Translations under genes and position numbers: made by a program
From: Oscillospiraceae bacterium
GTDB lineage: Bacteria > Bacillota_A > Clostridia > Oscillospirales > Oscillospiraceae
DNA length: 47,196 nucleotides
Assembly: GCA_902786615.1 (NCBI GenBank)
Contig: CADADE010000016.1
Span: 1-47,196 of the forward strand
Direction of reading: 5' to 3'
Notes under the pieces: generated by a model
Databases searched by the model: none
The model's input: the letters and a program-made list of their open reading frames with translations, nothing else
Told to the model about the DNA's origin: nothing
Part shown: piece by piece, positions 36,956-45,618 of the stretch
Position numbering within the stretch: position 1 is the first letter of the stretch
How the letters are laid out: each line of letters opens with the position of its first letter

Positions 36956-38728
36956 ATGAACAGAAAACGCTTTTCCTGTCTGCTGTTGATTACGGTGCTG
37001 CTGTGCTGCGGCGGCTTTGGGCAGCTTGCGGAGTCGTCTGCGGAGACGTCGGCTCCCTCCGTGAGCCCTGTCGTCACCGAAGCGCTCATTTCTCAGGAAC
37101 CCTCCGCGCCCGCTGAGGCGTCTGTGCCGGAAGCTCCGGGTCGGCGAACCATCCGCGTCTTTGAAACCAGCGATATTCACGGCTATCTGCTGGACACCAC
37201 CGGCGGAGAAGAGGATAAGTTTCAGTATCGGCTTGCCTATATCGCCCGGATCGTGGACGAGGCCCGTGCCGACGGGCGATACGACGATGTGCTGCTCATC
37301 GACGGCGGCGACCTCTATCAGGGGATGCCTGTCTCGAACCTGAGCAAGGGCGCTGCCGTGATCGCCGCGCTGGACGCCATGGACTATGACGCTGTGGCGC
37401 TTGGCAACCATGAGTTTGACTGGGGCGTGAGCGAATACTGCGCAGATGCTGACGCCACGCTCCCCGCCTACCGGATCGGCGATTTTGCCGGCGACCCGGA
37501 TATCCCGATTCTGGCCTACAATCTCTATTTTGCGGACACACTGGAGCGCGTTCCCTTTACGAGAGACTATGTGATCGTGGAAAAAGCGGGACTGCGCGTT
37601 GCGCTGATCGGCTATATTCCCGACTATTCCTACACCATCATGCATGAAAAGATTGCCCCCTATACCATTCAAGCGGAGCTTTCCGCCCTCTCCCGGCGGG
37701 TGAAGGAGATCAATTCCGCCGAGCGGCCGGATGTGACCATCGTCATGGCCCACGCCGCGCCTGTGGAGGTGGCGGCGGCCCTGAGCCCGGAGGATGTGGA
37801 TCTGGTTACCGGAGGTCACAAGCACCAGGGGATTTACGGCGTGGCGGAGAGCGGCGTCCCTTACATTCAGAGTGACTGCTATGCCAAAGGCTATGCCTCG
37901 GCCACCATCGTGATCGATGGGGATGGGAGCGTACACGTTGAGGAGCCGCTCTATACCGCCATCATCAGGGACAAAGAGGCGCTTTTTGACACGCCGGAGA
38001 ATGCCGGGCATCTGGATCCCACGGTGCTCGCCATCTCCCATCAGGCCTGGGATGAGATCCGTGATGAAATGGAGGAGGTGCTGGGCTATATCGAAACGCC
38101 CCTTGAGAAGAACGGATACGTCGGCCCTCACGAAACCAGCGGAGGAAACTGGTACACGGGCATGATGCTCCGGGCGACGGCCTCCGACGGGGCTGTGGCA
38201 GCTTTTTATAACCGCGCCGGCTTCCGTGCAGATATCACCATTCCCGCCGGGGAGAGCCGGTGCGCTCTCACGGTGGGCGACGTCTACGCGATCGCGCCTT
38301 TCAACAACTTTTGGCTGATCTATGAGCTCACCGGCGAGGAGCTGGCCCGCCAGATCGAAAACGGTTACCGTGAAAACAACTTCGGCGATCAGATGAGCGG
38401 TCTGACCTATACCTACATCAACCACGGCATCAAAGATCAGCCTGACATTGAGGTTGTCGGCATCACGCTTTCCGACGGGACGGAGGTAGACGTCCACGAC
38501 AGCCAAACCCTCTACCGGGTCTGTACTTCCGACTTCAATGCCACGCTCACCGGCAGCGTGTTTGAGGGCAAGGAGCCCCTGTATCCGGTATCCGAGGCGC
38601 CGCTCGACAACCTGACCCTGATCCGCTTCCTGCGTCAGGAAGCGCGGGACAACGAGGGGCGCATCGCCGTGGATACGAGTCCCCGCGGAATCTGCATCCA
38701 GGGAGAAGCACCGGCCCCATCGGCGTGA
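36956..38728 (+). CDS. Secreted 5'-nucleotidase / 2',3'-cyclic phosphodiesterase family protein
   Basis: 590 residues from ATG 36956, chosen for its ribosome site and the signal peptide MNRKRFSCLLLITVLLCC. A low-complexity Ser/Ala/Pro linker (about 25-60) is followed by the metallophosphatase domain: ETSDIHGYLL, LLIDGGDLYQGMPVS, ALGNHEFDWGVS, IVMAHAAPVEVA, LVTGGHKHQGI. The C-terminal nucleotidase domain shows GNWYTGMMLRAT, LTVGDVYAIAPFNNFWLIYELTGEEL. These enzymes dephosphorylate extracellular nucleotides so that nucleosides can be taken up. Anchoring is unclear: the LLCC motif is a poor lipobox. Confidence 0.93.
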   Translation: MNRKRFSCLLLITVLLCCGGFGQLAESSAETSAPSVSPVVTEALISQEPSAPAEASVPEAPGRRTIRVFETSDIHGYLLDTTGGEEDKFQYRLAYIARIVDEARADGRYDDVLLIDGGDLYQGMPVSNLSKGAAVIAALDAMDYDAVALGNHEFDWGVSEYCADADATLPAYRIGDFAGDPDIPILAYNLYFADTLERVPFTRDYVIVEKAGLRVALIGYIPDYSYTIMHEKIAPYTIQAELSALSRRVKEINSAERPDVTIVMAHAAPVEVAAALSPEDVDLVTGGHKHQGIYGVAESGVPYIQSDCYAKGYASATIVIDGDGSVHVEEPLYTAIIRDKEALFDTPENAGHLDPTVLAISHQAWDEIRDEMEEVLGYIETPLEKNGYVGPHETSGGNWYTGMMLRATASDGAVAAFYNRAGFRADITIPAGESRCALTVGDVYAIAPFNNFWLIYELTGEELARQIENGYRENNFGDQMSGLTYTYINHGIKDQPDIEVVGITLSDGTEVDVHDSQTLYRVCTSDFNATLTGSVFEGKEPLYPVSEAPLDNLTLIRFLRQEARDNEGRIAVDTSPRGICIQGEAPAPSA

Positions 38729-38805
38729 GCCCCGGATGACGTGCCGAGGCTGTGCGCCATGCAATGGCACGTTTGCAGTATGATTGCGAAAACGATAAAA
38801 GCACC

Positions 38806-38853
38806 TTGACAAGTGACCTTTCGTTCACTATAATGAGTGAACGAAAGGTCACT
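38806..38853 (+). promoter_or_regulatory. Consensus promoter with double operator (copy 2)
   Basis: TTGACA (38806-38811), 17-base spacer, TATAAT (38829-38834). The boxes AGTGACCTTTCGTTCACT (38812-38829) and AGTGAACGAAAGGTCACT (38836-38853) are exact reverse complements, so 38812-38853 is one palindrome around a 6-base centre. Same geometry as the copy at 29273-29320. Confidence 0.85.
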
Positions 38854-38897
38854 AAGCGCTGAGAATAGAATAATCTGAAAAGAGGAGAAAAACCAGA

Positions 38898-39731
38898 ATG
38901 AACGTCAGCTATGAAAAGAAAGAGGCCATGACCTTTATAGGTTACCATACCAAGATCCTGCCTGAAGAGGCTTATCGGAAATGCCCGGAGTTCTGGGATA
39001 GGGAATACGCCGCTAAATACGCTCGGCTCTGGCAGACGATGCAGCCGGAGACTGACGTGGAGAAAGCTATCCTTGACAACAGGATCGGGATGTTCGCGAT
39101 CTGTGCGGACGCCGAAAACGGTTTCGAGTACTGGATTGCCGGTCTGTATCAGGGCGGCGCGGTTCCGGAGGGGCTGGAGCTGTTCGCCTTCCCGGAGAGC
39201 GAATGGGCCGTCTTCACAACGAAAGGACCCATTCCGGATTCCCTGCAAGCGCTGAATACAGCCGTATGGCAGAAGTGGTTCCCGACCGAGGGGCAGAAGT
39301 ACAACGCGAACGGCAGCGCGACACTGGAGGTCTATTCTGCCGGGAACCCGCAGTCACCGGACTATGAGTGCGGCATCTGGGTGCCGGTCAACGCAAAACG
39401 GTATGAATATATCGCATATTGCGGCCTGAATTGTGAGGTGTGTGAGGCCCGTCTCGCAAGCGTGAATGACGATGACGCGCTGCGGGAAAAGGTCGCCGGA
39501 CTCTGGTCGGAGCTGAACGGTGTGGAGATTACCCCGGAGATGATCAACTGTTCAGGCTGCCGGATCGACGGCGTGAAAACGCCTTACTGTGACTCGCTCT
39601 GTCCGATCCGCCAGTGTGCTCTGGAGAGAGGCGTGGAGACCTGCGGGGCCTGCGGCGACATGAGCAAGTGCGAAAAGCTGGGCATGATTACGGAAAACAA
39701 CGCCGACGCCCTGAAAAACCTGAAATCATGA
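38898..39731 (+). CDS. GyrI-like effector-binding domain fused to a DUF3795 cysteine-rich domain
   Basis: 277 residues. Residues 1-165 resemble the AraC effector-binding/GyrI-like fold (GYHTKILPEEAYRKCPEFWD, WIAGLYQGG, WAVFTTKGPIPDSLQALNTAVWQKWFP, LEVYSAGN). Residues 168-265 match DUF3795: YIAYCGLNCEVCEARLAS, then CSGCRIDG, CDSLCPIRQCALERGVETCGACGD, some ten cysteines likely to bind metal. The two domains usually occur in separate proteins. AGAGGAG precedes the ATG. Controlled by the double operator just upstream, as is the CAT-like gene. Confidence 0.85.
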   Translation: MNVSYEKKEAMTFIGYHTKILPEEAYRKCPEFWDREYAAKYARLWQTMQPETDVEKAILDNRIGMFAICADAENGFEYWIAGLYQGGAVPEGLELFAFPESEWAVFTTKGPIPDSLQALNTAVWQKWFPTEGQKYNANGSATLEVYSAGNPQSPDYECGIWVPVNAKRYEYIAYCGLNCEVCEARLASVNDDDALREKVAGLWSELNGVEITPEMINCSGCRIDGVKTPYCDSLCPIRQCALERGVETCGACGDMSKCEKLGMITENNADALKNLKS

Positions 39732-39798
39732 CAAAGAAGCGGATGTAAAAATAATAAGAACAGAACGCCTGCGCATATATCCCGCGTCGCGGGAGCAA

Positions 39799-40212
39799 AT
39801 GGAGACTATGATTGCTTCCGAGCGGGACGAAGAACTCAGGAAGGCATACACAGAGATGCTGGAGGGCTGCCTGCGGCATCCCGATCAATGGGACTGGTAT
39901 GCCGTCTGGATGATCGAGAAAGCGGACGGAACGCATATCGGGGATCTCTGTTTCAAAGGGCTCCGGGAAGACGGGATCGCTGAGATCGGGTACGGAATTC
40001 TGGAGGAACACCAGGGGCAGGGCTATGCCACGGAAGCGGTACGGGCGGCATGCCGTTGGGCTTTCCGGCATGCGGAAGTAAAATCGCTGGAGGCGGAAAC
40101 GGACGCCGGAAACGCTGCGTCGCAAAGAGTTCTCGAAAAATGCGGCTTTCGCCCCAACGGGATCATGGGAGAGGAGGGTCCTCGCTTTTCCCGAAAAAAA
40201 CGGCGCATCTAA
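39799..40212 (+). CDS. GNAT-family N-acetyltransferase, N-terminus probably frameshifted
   Basis: 137 residues from ATG 39799. The acetyl-CoA-binding part is intact: YGILEEHQGQGYATEAVRAACRWAF and AETDAGNAASQRVLEKCGFRPNG. The same frame continues upstream with a perfect family N-terminus (IIRTERLRIYPASREQ, from 39751), but no start codon serves it. An ATG at 39728, overlapping the previous stop, is one base out of frame (MTKKRM then stop). A one-base loss near 39735-39742 would explain this. The protein made may therefore lack its first strand or not be functional. The last gene of the unit, ahead of a strong terminator. Confidence 0.7.
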   Translation: METMIASERDEELRKAYTEMLEGCLRHPDQWDWYAVWMIEKADGTHIGDLCFKGLREDGIAEIGYGILEEHQGQGYATEAVRAACRWAFRHAEVKSLEAETDAGNAASQRVLEKCGFRPNGIMGEEGPRFSRKKRRI

Positions 40213-40254
40213 GGGATTTCTAAAAACCGTTCTTAGAAATCCCTTAGACGCGCC
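40202..40254. terminator. Strong bidirectional terminator
   Basis: A 22-bp stem with one mismatch (40202-40223 with 40233-40254); the core is CTAAGGGATTTCTAA. On the plus strand CTGTTTTTG follows, on the minus strand a run of seven T. It stops both the GNAT unit and the UvrA-like gene. Confidence 0.9.
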
Positions 40255-40321
40255 CTGTTTTTGCCTCAATTTCCGGCGATTTGTCTGTACAGATTTTGGA
40301 CGCGGTTCTGGTCCAACGCTC

Positions 40322-41518
40322 TTACAGAAACTGTCCGGTGATGCTGTTTTTGTTGTTTCGGATCTCCTCGGGCGTTCCGCAGGCGACGACCCGGCCGCCC
40401 TGCTCGCCGCCGCCCGGCCCCATGTCGATGATGTAGTCCGCATTGCGGATCACATCCAGATCGTGCTCGATCACGGCGCCGTTTTCGATCAGGGTCTGAA
40501 AGACCCGGAGCAGCGTCTGCACGTCCAGCGGATGCAGGCCGATGGTAGGCTCGTCAAACACAAACACGGAATCCGTCTGCAGCCGTCCCATCTCGCTTGC
40601 CAGCTTCAGGCGCTGCGCCTCGCCGCCGGAGAGACTGGGCGTCTCCTCGCCCAGCGTCAGATACCCGAGGCCGAGACTTTGCAGCACTTCCAGCCTGCTG
40701 TGCACGAGCTTCATGTCCTTGCAGAAGCCGAGCGCCGTGTTCACGTCCAGTGCCATGAGCTCCGGCAGAGAGCGGGCTTCGCCGCCCCTGCTCACATGGC
40801 GGATCTGCCATGCTTCCTTTGCATAGCGGGAACCCCGGCATTCCGGGCATGGGATATCCACGTCCGGCAGAAACTGCACGTCAAGGCTCACCGAGCCCGT
40901 GCCGTCGCAGACCGGGCAGCGCAGCTCGCCGGTGTTGTAGGAGAAGGCCGACGCCTTCCGGCCGCGGTCTTTCGCGTCCTGCGTCCGGGCATAGATCTTG
41001 CGCAGCTCGTCGTGCACATTGGCATAGGTGGCCACCGTAGAGCGGATGTTGATGCCGATGGGCGTGGCGTCAATGAGCTCGATCCCCTCCGCCGTCACCG
41101 CTTTGACGTGGTCAGGGAGCACTTTTCCCGCGGTGAGCGCTTCGAGCGCCGGGACCAGACTTTCCAGGATCAGCGTCGTCTTGCCCGAGCCGGATACGCC
41201 GGTCACGACCGCAAGTCGGCCCTTGGGGATGTCGACATCCAAGGGCTTTACCGTGTGCAGGGAGCCGGTGGACAGATGGATCGTCCCCGGGGCAAAAAGC
41301 GCCTCCTTCGGCGTCTGCGGGCGCAGGGCTCCCGTTTTCCCGGAGAGAAAAGGCCCGATGCGGGACGCCGCGTTTTGCGCGATCTGGGGGATCGTCCCCT
41401 CCGCGATGACCCGGCCGCCCGCCGCCCCGGCCTCCGGCCCCATCTCGATGATCCAGTCGGCCTCCTTCAGGATCTGTGTGTCGTGATCCACCAGCAGCAC
41501 GGAGTTCCCGTCCGCCAC
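40322..41518 (-). pseudogene. UvrA-like ATPase, 3' part of a disrupted gene
   Basis: 398 codons from a GTG at 41518 that has no ribosome site. It is the second half of a UvrA2-type protein: GNSVLLVDHDTQILKEADWIIEMGPEAG, a second Walker A in TGVSGSGKTTLIL, zinc-finger cysteines (CPVCDGTGSV...CPECRGSRY), signature LSGGEAQRLKLASEM, and Walker B VFVFDEPTIGLHP. Near the end LIENGAVIEHDLD looks about four residues short of the usual ...ATVIVIEHDLD, a further small deletion. It continues the frame broken at about 41520. Confidence 0.8.
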
Positions 41519-42726
41519 CAGAGGTTTCGCACCGCGCGGGCAAGCTGCATACGCTGGCGCTCGCCCGTGGAGAGTGTGGACGCCGCCCGGTCAAGAGAGA
41601 GATACGAGAGGCCCAGGTCCATCAGCCGCTTTGCGACCAGATGGAAGGAGGCACAGATGCTCTCCGCCATGGGGCGCATCTCCTCCGGCAGCGATGACGG
41701 TACGCCGCGCACCCAATCGCAGAGCTCGTTGAGCGGCATGCGGCAGACCTCATCCAGACTCAGGCCCCGGAGCTTCGGCGCTCTGGCCGCGTCGGAAAGC
41801 CGCGTCCCGCCGCAGTCGGGGCAGACCTCTTCCCGGAGAAACTTCTCCACCCGTTTCATGCCCTTCTCGTCCGTGACTTTGTTCAGCGCGTTCAGCACGG
41901 TGGCCGTGGCGCTGTAATAGGTGAAATCCATTTCGCCCGCCGTGGCCGTGTCCGCCTTTTTCGGACGGTAGAAGATGTGCTTCTTGACCATGGGGCCGTG
42001 GAGGACGATCTCTTTTTCTTCGTCCGTCAGCTCCCGGTAGGGAATGTCCGTCCGGACGCCCATGGCGCGGCACACATCGGTCATCAGAGACCACATCAGA
42101 CTGTTCCAGGGGGCGACGGCGCCCTCGTCGATGCTCAGCGTTTCATCCGGGATCAGCGTGCGCTCGTCCACGGTGCGGACCGTTCCCGTGCCGCCGCAGC
42201 GTTTGCAGGCACCCTGACTGTTGAAGGCCAGCTCCTCCGCGCCGGGACCGTAGAAAGAGACGCCGCAGACGGGGCAGACGATCTCCTTTTCCGCCGCGAC
42301 GCTCATCGACGGCGGGCAATAGTGCCCGTTGGGGCAGCGGTGCGAGGCAAGGCGCGAGAACATCAGACGCAGGCTGTTTAATAGCTCCGTCCCCGTGCCG
42401 AAGGTGGAGCGGATGCCGGGTACGCCGGGCCGCTGGTGCAGAGCCAGGGCCGCGGGCACATACAGCACGTCGTCCACATCAGCGCGCGCGGCCTGCGTCA
42501 TGCGCCTGCGCGTATAGGTGGAGAGGGATTCCAAATAGCGGCGAGAGCCCTCCGCGTACAGGACGCCCAGCGCCAGAGAGGATTTCCCGGAGCCGGACAC
42601 GCCCGCGATCCCGACGATCCGGTTCAGAGGAACGTCGATATCGATGTTCTTCAGATTGTGGACCCTCGCGCCCCGGATCTGTATTTTCTTGGGGATGGTA
42701 TCGGTGATGATTCTGTCCATGTGCAA
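41467..42726 (-). pseudogene. UvrA-like ATPase, 5' part of a disrupted gene
   Basis: 419 codons. Walker A in GVSGSGKSSLALGVLY, TYTRRRMTQAARADVDDVLYVPAALALHQ, zinc-finger cysteines CPVCG and CKRCGG, CPDCGGTRLSDAARAPKLRGLSLDEV, and the signature LSTGERQRMQLARAVRN. Directly after ARAVRN the normal Walker B and D-loop of this ATPase (about 30 residues around LDEPSIGLHP) are missing, and the frame shifts into the 3' part. UvrA2-type proteins are linked to drug tolerance. The start may be TTG 42726 or ATG 42720; GGAG lies upstream of both. Ends overlap the 3' part by 52 bases. Confidence 0.8.
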
Positions 42727-42762
42727 TGCGTTCTCCTGTTTTTTTATTCTAAATACATGCTT

Positions 42763-43437
42763 TCAACTGACCGTTGCCGCGATCCAGCAGAAGGCTCTCG
42801 CGGTGCGCTTCTCTGAGTTCTGAAAATGATTGCCCGGATTCCATTCCAGCGTGACGCTGTGATCGGCCTGCAGAAGCGCGTACTGCTCACGAATGCAGTC
42901 ACCGACTGTCGCCATGAGGGGATTCTTTGCCCGTTCTTCCCGGTCGCCGAGACTCAAGTACACAGCCTTTGCCTTAATCGGATTCGCTTCTACATAGTCC
43001 ATCCAGCCCGGAAACCACACCGAGGGCGAGGCCGCTGCGACACCGGAAAAAGCATCCGTCCTCGTCGCAGCCCAGAGCGCAAACAAGCCCGCTAGCGAGT
43101 ACCCGCCGATGCAGAGCTTCATATCTGCGCCAAGCCGCCTGCGCAGCTCCGGCAGCAGACTGTCGAGGACGAAAGAAAGTGTCTCCTCCGCCATCCCAGC
43201 GAAGGGAACCTTCCCGAATATCGGCAGCGCTTCCCAGGGACTCAGGTCGCGGTTCCAGTCCCTGACCTCAAAAGCCGCCAGCGCAAAGGGCAGCGTACAG
43301 TCCTGCATGGCCTCGATCTCTGCATCCAGCAGCTCCATGTCATGCTCGTCCACCGGCTGGAGGAACAGGATCTGCGGCTCGTCGTCCGTGTAGAGTGTGA
43401 CGGCGAGCCCGTCCAGTTCAAAGTGTTGTTTCCGCAT
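42763..43437 (-). CDS. Alpha/beta-hydrolase esterase
   Basis: 224 residues. The nucleophile elbow GGYSLAG, a SLGDREE acid strand and a C-terminal His in WNPGNHFQN form the catalytic triad of an esterase of the Fes/IroE-like putative esterase type. No signal peptide, so it acts in the cytoplasm; substrate unknown. The start overlaps the MATE gene end by 20 bases, so it is co-transcribed with the exporter. Confidence 0.8.
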   Translation of the reverse strand: MRKQHFELDGLAVTLYTDDEPQILFLQPVDEHDMELLDAEIEAMQDCTLPFALAAFEVRDWNRDLSPWEALPIFGKVPFAGMAEETLSFVLDSLLPELRRRLGADMKLCIGGYSLAGLFALWAATRTDAFSGVAAASPSVWFPGWMDYVEANPIKAKAVYLSLGDREERAKNPLMATVGDCIREQYALLQADHSVTLEWNPGNHFQNSEKRTARAFCWIAATVS

Positions 43438-44782
43438 GGCGCATCAATTCTTCCTTCTTTCGGATATGGGCATAGAACACAAAACAGGCGGTGATCTGTG
43501 CCAGTGTCGAACAGGGGACACCGAGACCGATATAGAACAGCCGACCCGTCGCGCGGCTCATCCACCAGGCCACTGGAATGCGAATCAGGAATGCCGCCGC
43601 GATGCCCTGCACCATGACAAAGCCCGTCTCGCCGAGTCCGTTGAAAAAGCCGATGAAGCAGAACAGGAAACAGGTCAGCAGGCAGTCGATTCCGTAGGCC
43701 CGCAGATAGTCAAAGCCCGCCGCGATCACGTCCTGATCCCGTGCAAAAATGCCGCACAGCAGATCGCCGTGGAAGAACGCCGCCCAGAACATCACCGCGC
43801 CAAAGGCGGTGGAAACCAGAATGGCGATCTTGAGCCCACGCTCGGCCCGTTCATTCTTTCCCGCGCCGTGGTTCTGCGCCACATAGGCGCTCATGGCTTG
43901 CATGAAGGCCAGCGGGATCAGCATGATGAAGGCGCAGACCTTCTCCGCCACACCCACGCCCGCAGAGGCGATGAGCCCCAGGGCGTTCACGATGGCGAGG
44001 ATCACCAGAAACGACAGCCCCACCAGCAGGTCCTGCAGGGCGATCGGCGTGCCGAAGCGGACAATGCGACGCAGGATCGGCTTTTCGATGCGGATGTCTC
44101 TTTTTGAAAACGAAAACGGCAGCGTCCGGCGGCTGAGCACCAGCAGGGAGATCAGCACGCTCACTGTCTGGGATACGACCGTGGCGACAGCCGCTCCCGC
44201 CGCGCCCATGTGGAGCCCTGCCACCAGCAGAAGGTCGCCCGCAATGTTGCAGGCGCTGGCAATGGCGACGGTCATCAGTGGGGTACGGGAATCGCCTAAG
44301 CCTCGCATGATGCTGCCCAGTACGTTGTAGGCCACGATCATCACCGATCCGAAGCCGCAGATGGCGATATAGCGCTTTGTCTCGTCAAAGGCTTCCTCCG
44401 GTGCGTTCATAGCCGCGGCAAGCGCGCCGGACAGCAGTGGGATCAGCGCCGTGAGCACCGCGCCCACGAGGAAGAACATCACCACACTGGTACCGATGAT
44501 CTGTCCGCCCTCTTCGCGCTTGCCCGCGCCGATCTTCTGACCGAGCAGGACGGTCGTTCCCATAGCAAAGGAGCTCACAAGCCCGGTGACGGTCTGCATG
44601 ATCTGGGAGCCCACCGCCACGCCGGAAACATCCTGCGCCAGTGCGTACTTGCCCACGACCAGCAGATCCACCGCGCCGTAGAGCGCCTGTAAAAACAGGG
44701 CCAGCAAAATCGGCATCGAGAACGCCAGCAGCGGCCCCAGGATCGGCCCCCTGGTAAAATCCTTGATCTGTTCCTGTTCCAC
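43418..44782 (-). CDS. MATE-family efflux transporter
   Basis: 454 residues from GTG 44782. The longer frame to TTG 44794 encodes MEEI from the ribosome site GGAGGAAATT itself, so the GTG directly after that site is preferred. Twelve membrane helices; typical MATE N-terminus FTRGPILGPLLAFSMPILLALFLQALYGAVDLLVVG and the middle motif GTPIALQDLLVG. The exporter uses ion gradients to expel drugs or metabolites. Expression is likely controlled by the leader region at 44783-44877, which contains a short ORF and a terminator. Followed by an overlapping esterase gene. Confidence 0.93.
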   Translation of the reverse strand: MEQEQIKDFTRGPILGPLLAFSMPILLALFLQALYGAVDLLVVGKYALAQDVSGVAVGSQIMQTVTGLVSSFAMGTTVLLGQKIGAGKREEGGQIIGTSVVMFFLVGAVLTALIPLLSGALAAAMNAPEEAFDETKRYIAICGFGSVMIVAYNVLGSIMRGLGDSRTPLMTVAIASACNIAGDLLLVAGLHMGAAGAAVATVVSQTVSVLISLLVLSRRTLPFSFSKRDIRIEKPILRRIVRFGTPIALQDLLVGLSFLVILAIVNALGLIASAGVGVAEKVCAFIMLIPLAFMQAMSAYVAQNHGAGKNERAERGLKIAILVSTAFGAVMFWAAFFHGDLLCGIFARDQDVIAAGFDYLRAYGIDCLLTCFLFCFIGFFNGLGETGFVMVQGIAAAFLIRIPVAWWMSRATGRLFYIGLGVPCSTLAQITACFVFYAHIRKKEELMRHAETTL

Positions 44783-44797
44783 AATTTCCTCCAAAAA

Positions 44798-44843
44798 AGC
44801 CGGATAAGCAAGCAGGCGTCTCAGCCCGCTCTCTTATCCGGCT
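44798..44843 (-). terminator. Attenuator hairpin in front of the MATE gene
   Basis: AGCCGGATAAG pairs with CTTATCCGGCT (44798-44808 with 44833-44843), extended inward by a second, interrupted stem. On the minus strand the hairpin is followed by TTTTTT and, immediately, by the MATE ribosome site. A complete terminator lies between promoter and gene, so read-through must be regulated. Confidence 0.85.
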
Positions 44844-44856
44844 TCTCATTTCTCAC
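44821..44856 (-). CDS. Leader peptide of the MATE attenuator
   Basis: Minus-strand GTG at 44856, 10 bases after GGAGGG (44867-44872), encodes MRNEKPDKRAG and stops with TGA. The ORF runs through the first arm of the terminator, so a ribosome on it would prevent the hairpin from forming. The peptide is short and basic. This is the arrangement of antibiotic-sensing leader peptides, but stalling is not shown by sequence alone. Confidence 0.55.
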   Translation of the reverse strand: MRNEKPDKRAG

Positions 44857-44883
44857 GAATGATTTGCCCTCCGAGGCTCCCGT

Positions 44884-44912
44884 AGCTTAACAGATTTTGC
44901 GGGGAATGTCAA
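44884..44912 (-). promoter_or_regulatory. Promoter of the MATE leader
   Basis: Minus-strand TTGACA (44907-44912), 17-base spacer, TAAGCT (44884-44889). Transcription would begin near 44877, giving a leader of about 95 bases. Confidence 0.7.
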
Positions 44913-44985
44913 GAAAAGGAAGACTTGTATCTATTCATTCGCACAACTACCGGCTCCATTCCTACAGCTTTCATGATTTCTGTCC

Positions 44986-45618
44986 TTATGCACATTTTCT
45001 ACATCTTCTCCCACTCAATAAACTATCAGCGGTAGGCATCCATTCATTCCCACAAGTTTTACATTTACAAAGGATTCTTGCCTTTGTTGTTGTATATTGG
45101 CCCAATATCTCAACATCCGGATTGTTATCTATAACCCTTTTTATAAACTCGTCATGAGTCATTGATGTTTGCTTCGTAGCATTGGATCTTGAGCACTTTG
45201 GGCAATGACTTTTTCCCTGAATTAAGTTGTTGGCAGTTGGAAACCAAACTTCACCGCACTGCTTACAATGACACTCAATATTAGAAGATGTATTAAGATA
45301 TGGCCCTATTACTTCAATATTTGGATCATTTTCATGTACCTTCTCAATAACAGAAGATTGCGTCCATTTTTGCCTTGTTTTTTTGTTGTTTTTCGGTCTG
45401 CTACTCTGATTTCTTTTAGCGCATTCCGGACAACCACATCCTTTTAACAAATTCCCCGTGTTAGGAAACCAAGTGTTTCCACATATGGAACAGTGGCATT
45501 TTATGCTGTCTGAATATTTAGTATATTCGCCAAGTACGTAGAGCGATGGAGAGATTTCCCCAATCCTTTTAACAAAAGATTCAGTTGTCCATTTTGTCGG
45601 TGTTCTTCTATATGGCAT
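44986..45618 (-). CDS. Protein with three tandem zinc-ribbon-like repeats
   Basis: 210 residues built of three ~65-residue repeats. Each has an N-terminal helix (FVKRIGEISPS, VIEKVHENDPN, FIKRVIDNNPD), a strand with V/I-L/I-G-x-Y, then CxCxxCGxxWxPxxxxLxxGxxCxxC. The cysteine pattern is a treble-clef/zinc-ribbon as found in phage and mobile-element proteins related to homing or VSR endonucleases. The gene is strikingly AT-rich against its GC-rich surroundings, a sign of recent transfer. AGGAG precedes the ATG at 45618. DNA binding is likely; no nuclease residues are evident. Confidence 0.75.
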   Translation of the reverse strand: MPYRRTPTKWTTESFVKRIGEISPSLYVLGEYTKYSDSIKCHCSICGNTWFPNTGNLLKGCGCPECAKRNQSSRPKNNKKTRQKWTQSSVIEKVHENDPNIEVIGPYLNTSSNIECHCKQCGEVWFPTANNLIQGKSHCPKCSRSNATKQTSMTHDEFIKRVIDNNPDVEILGQYTTTKARILCKCKTCGNEWMPTADSLLSGRRCRKCA

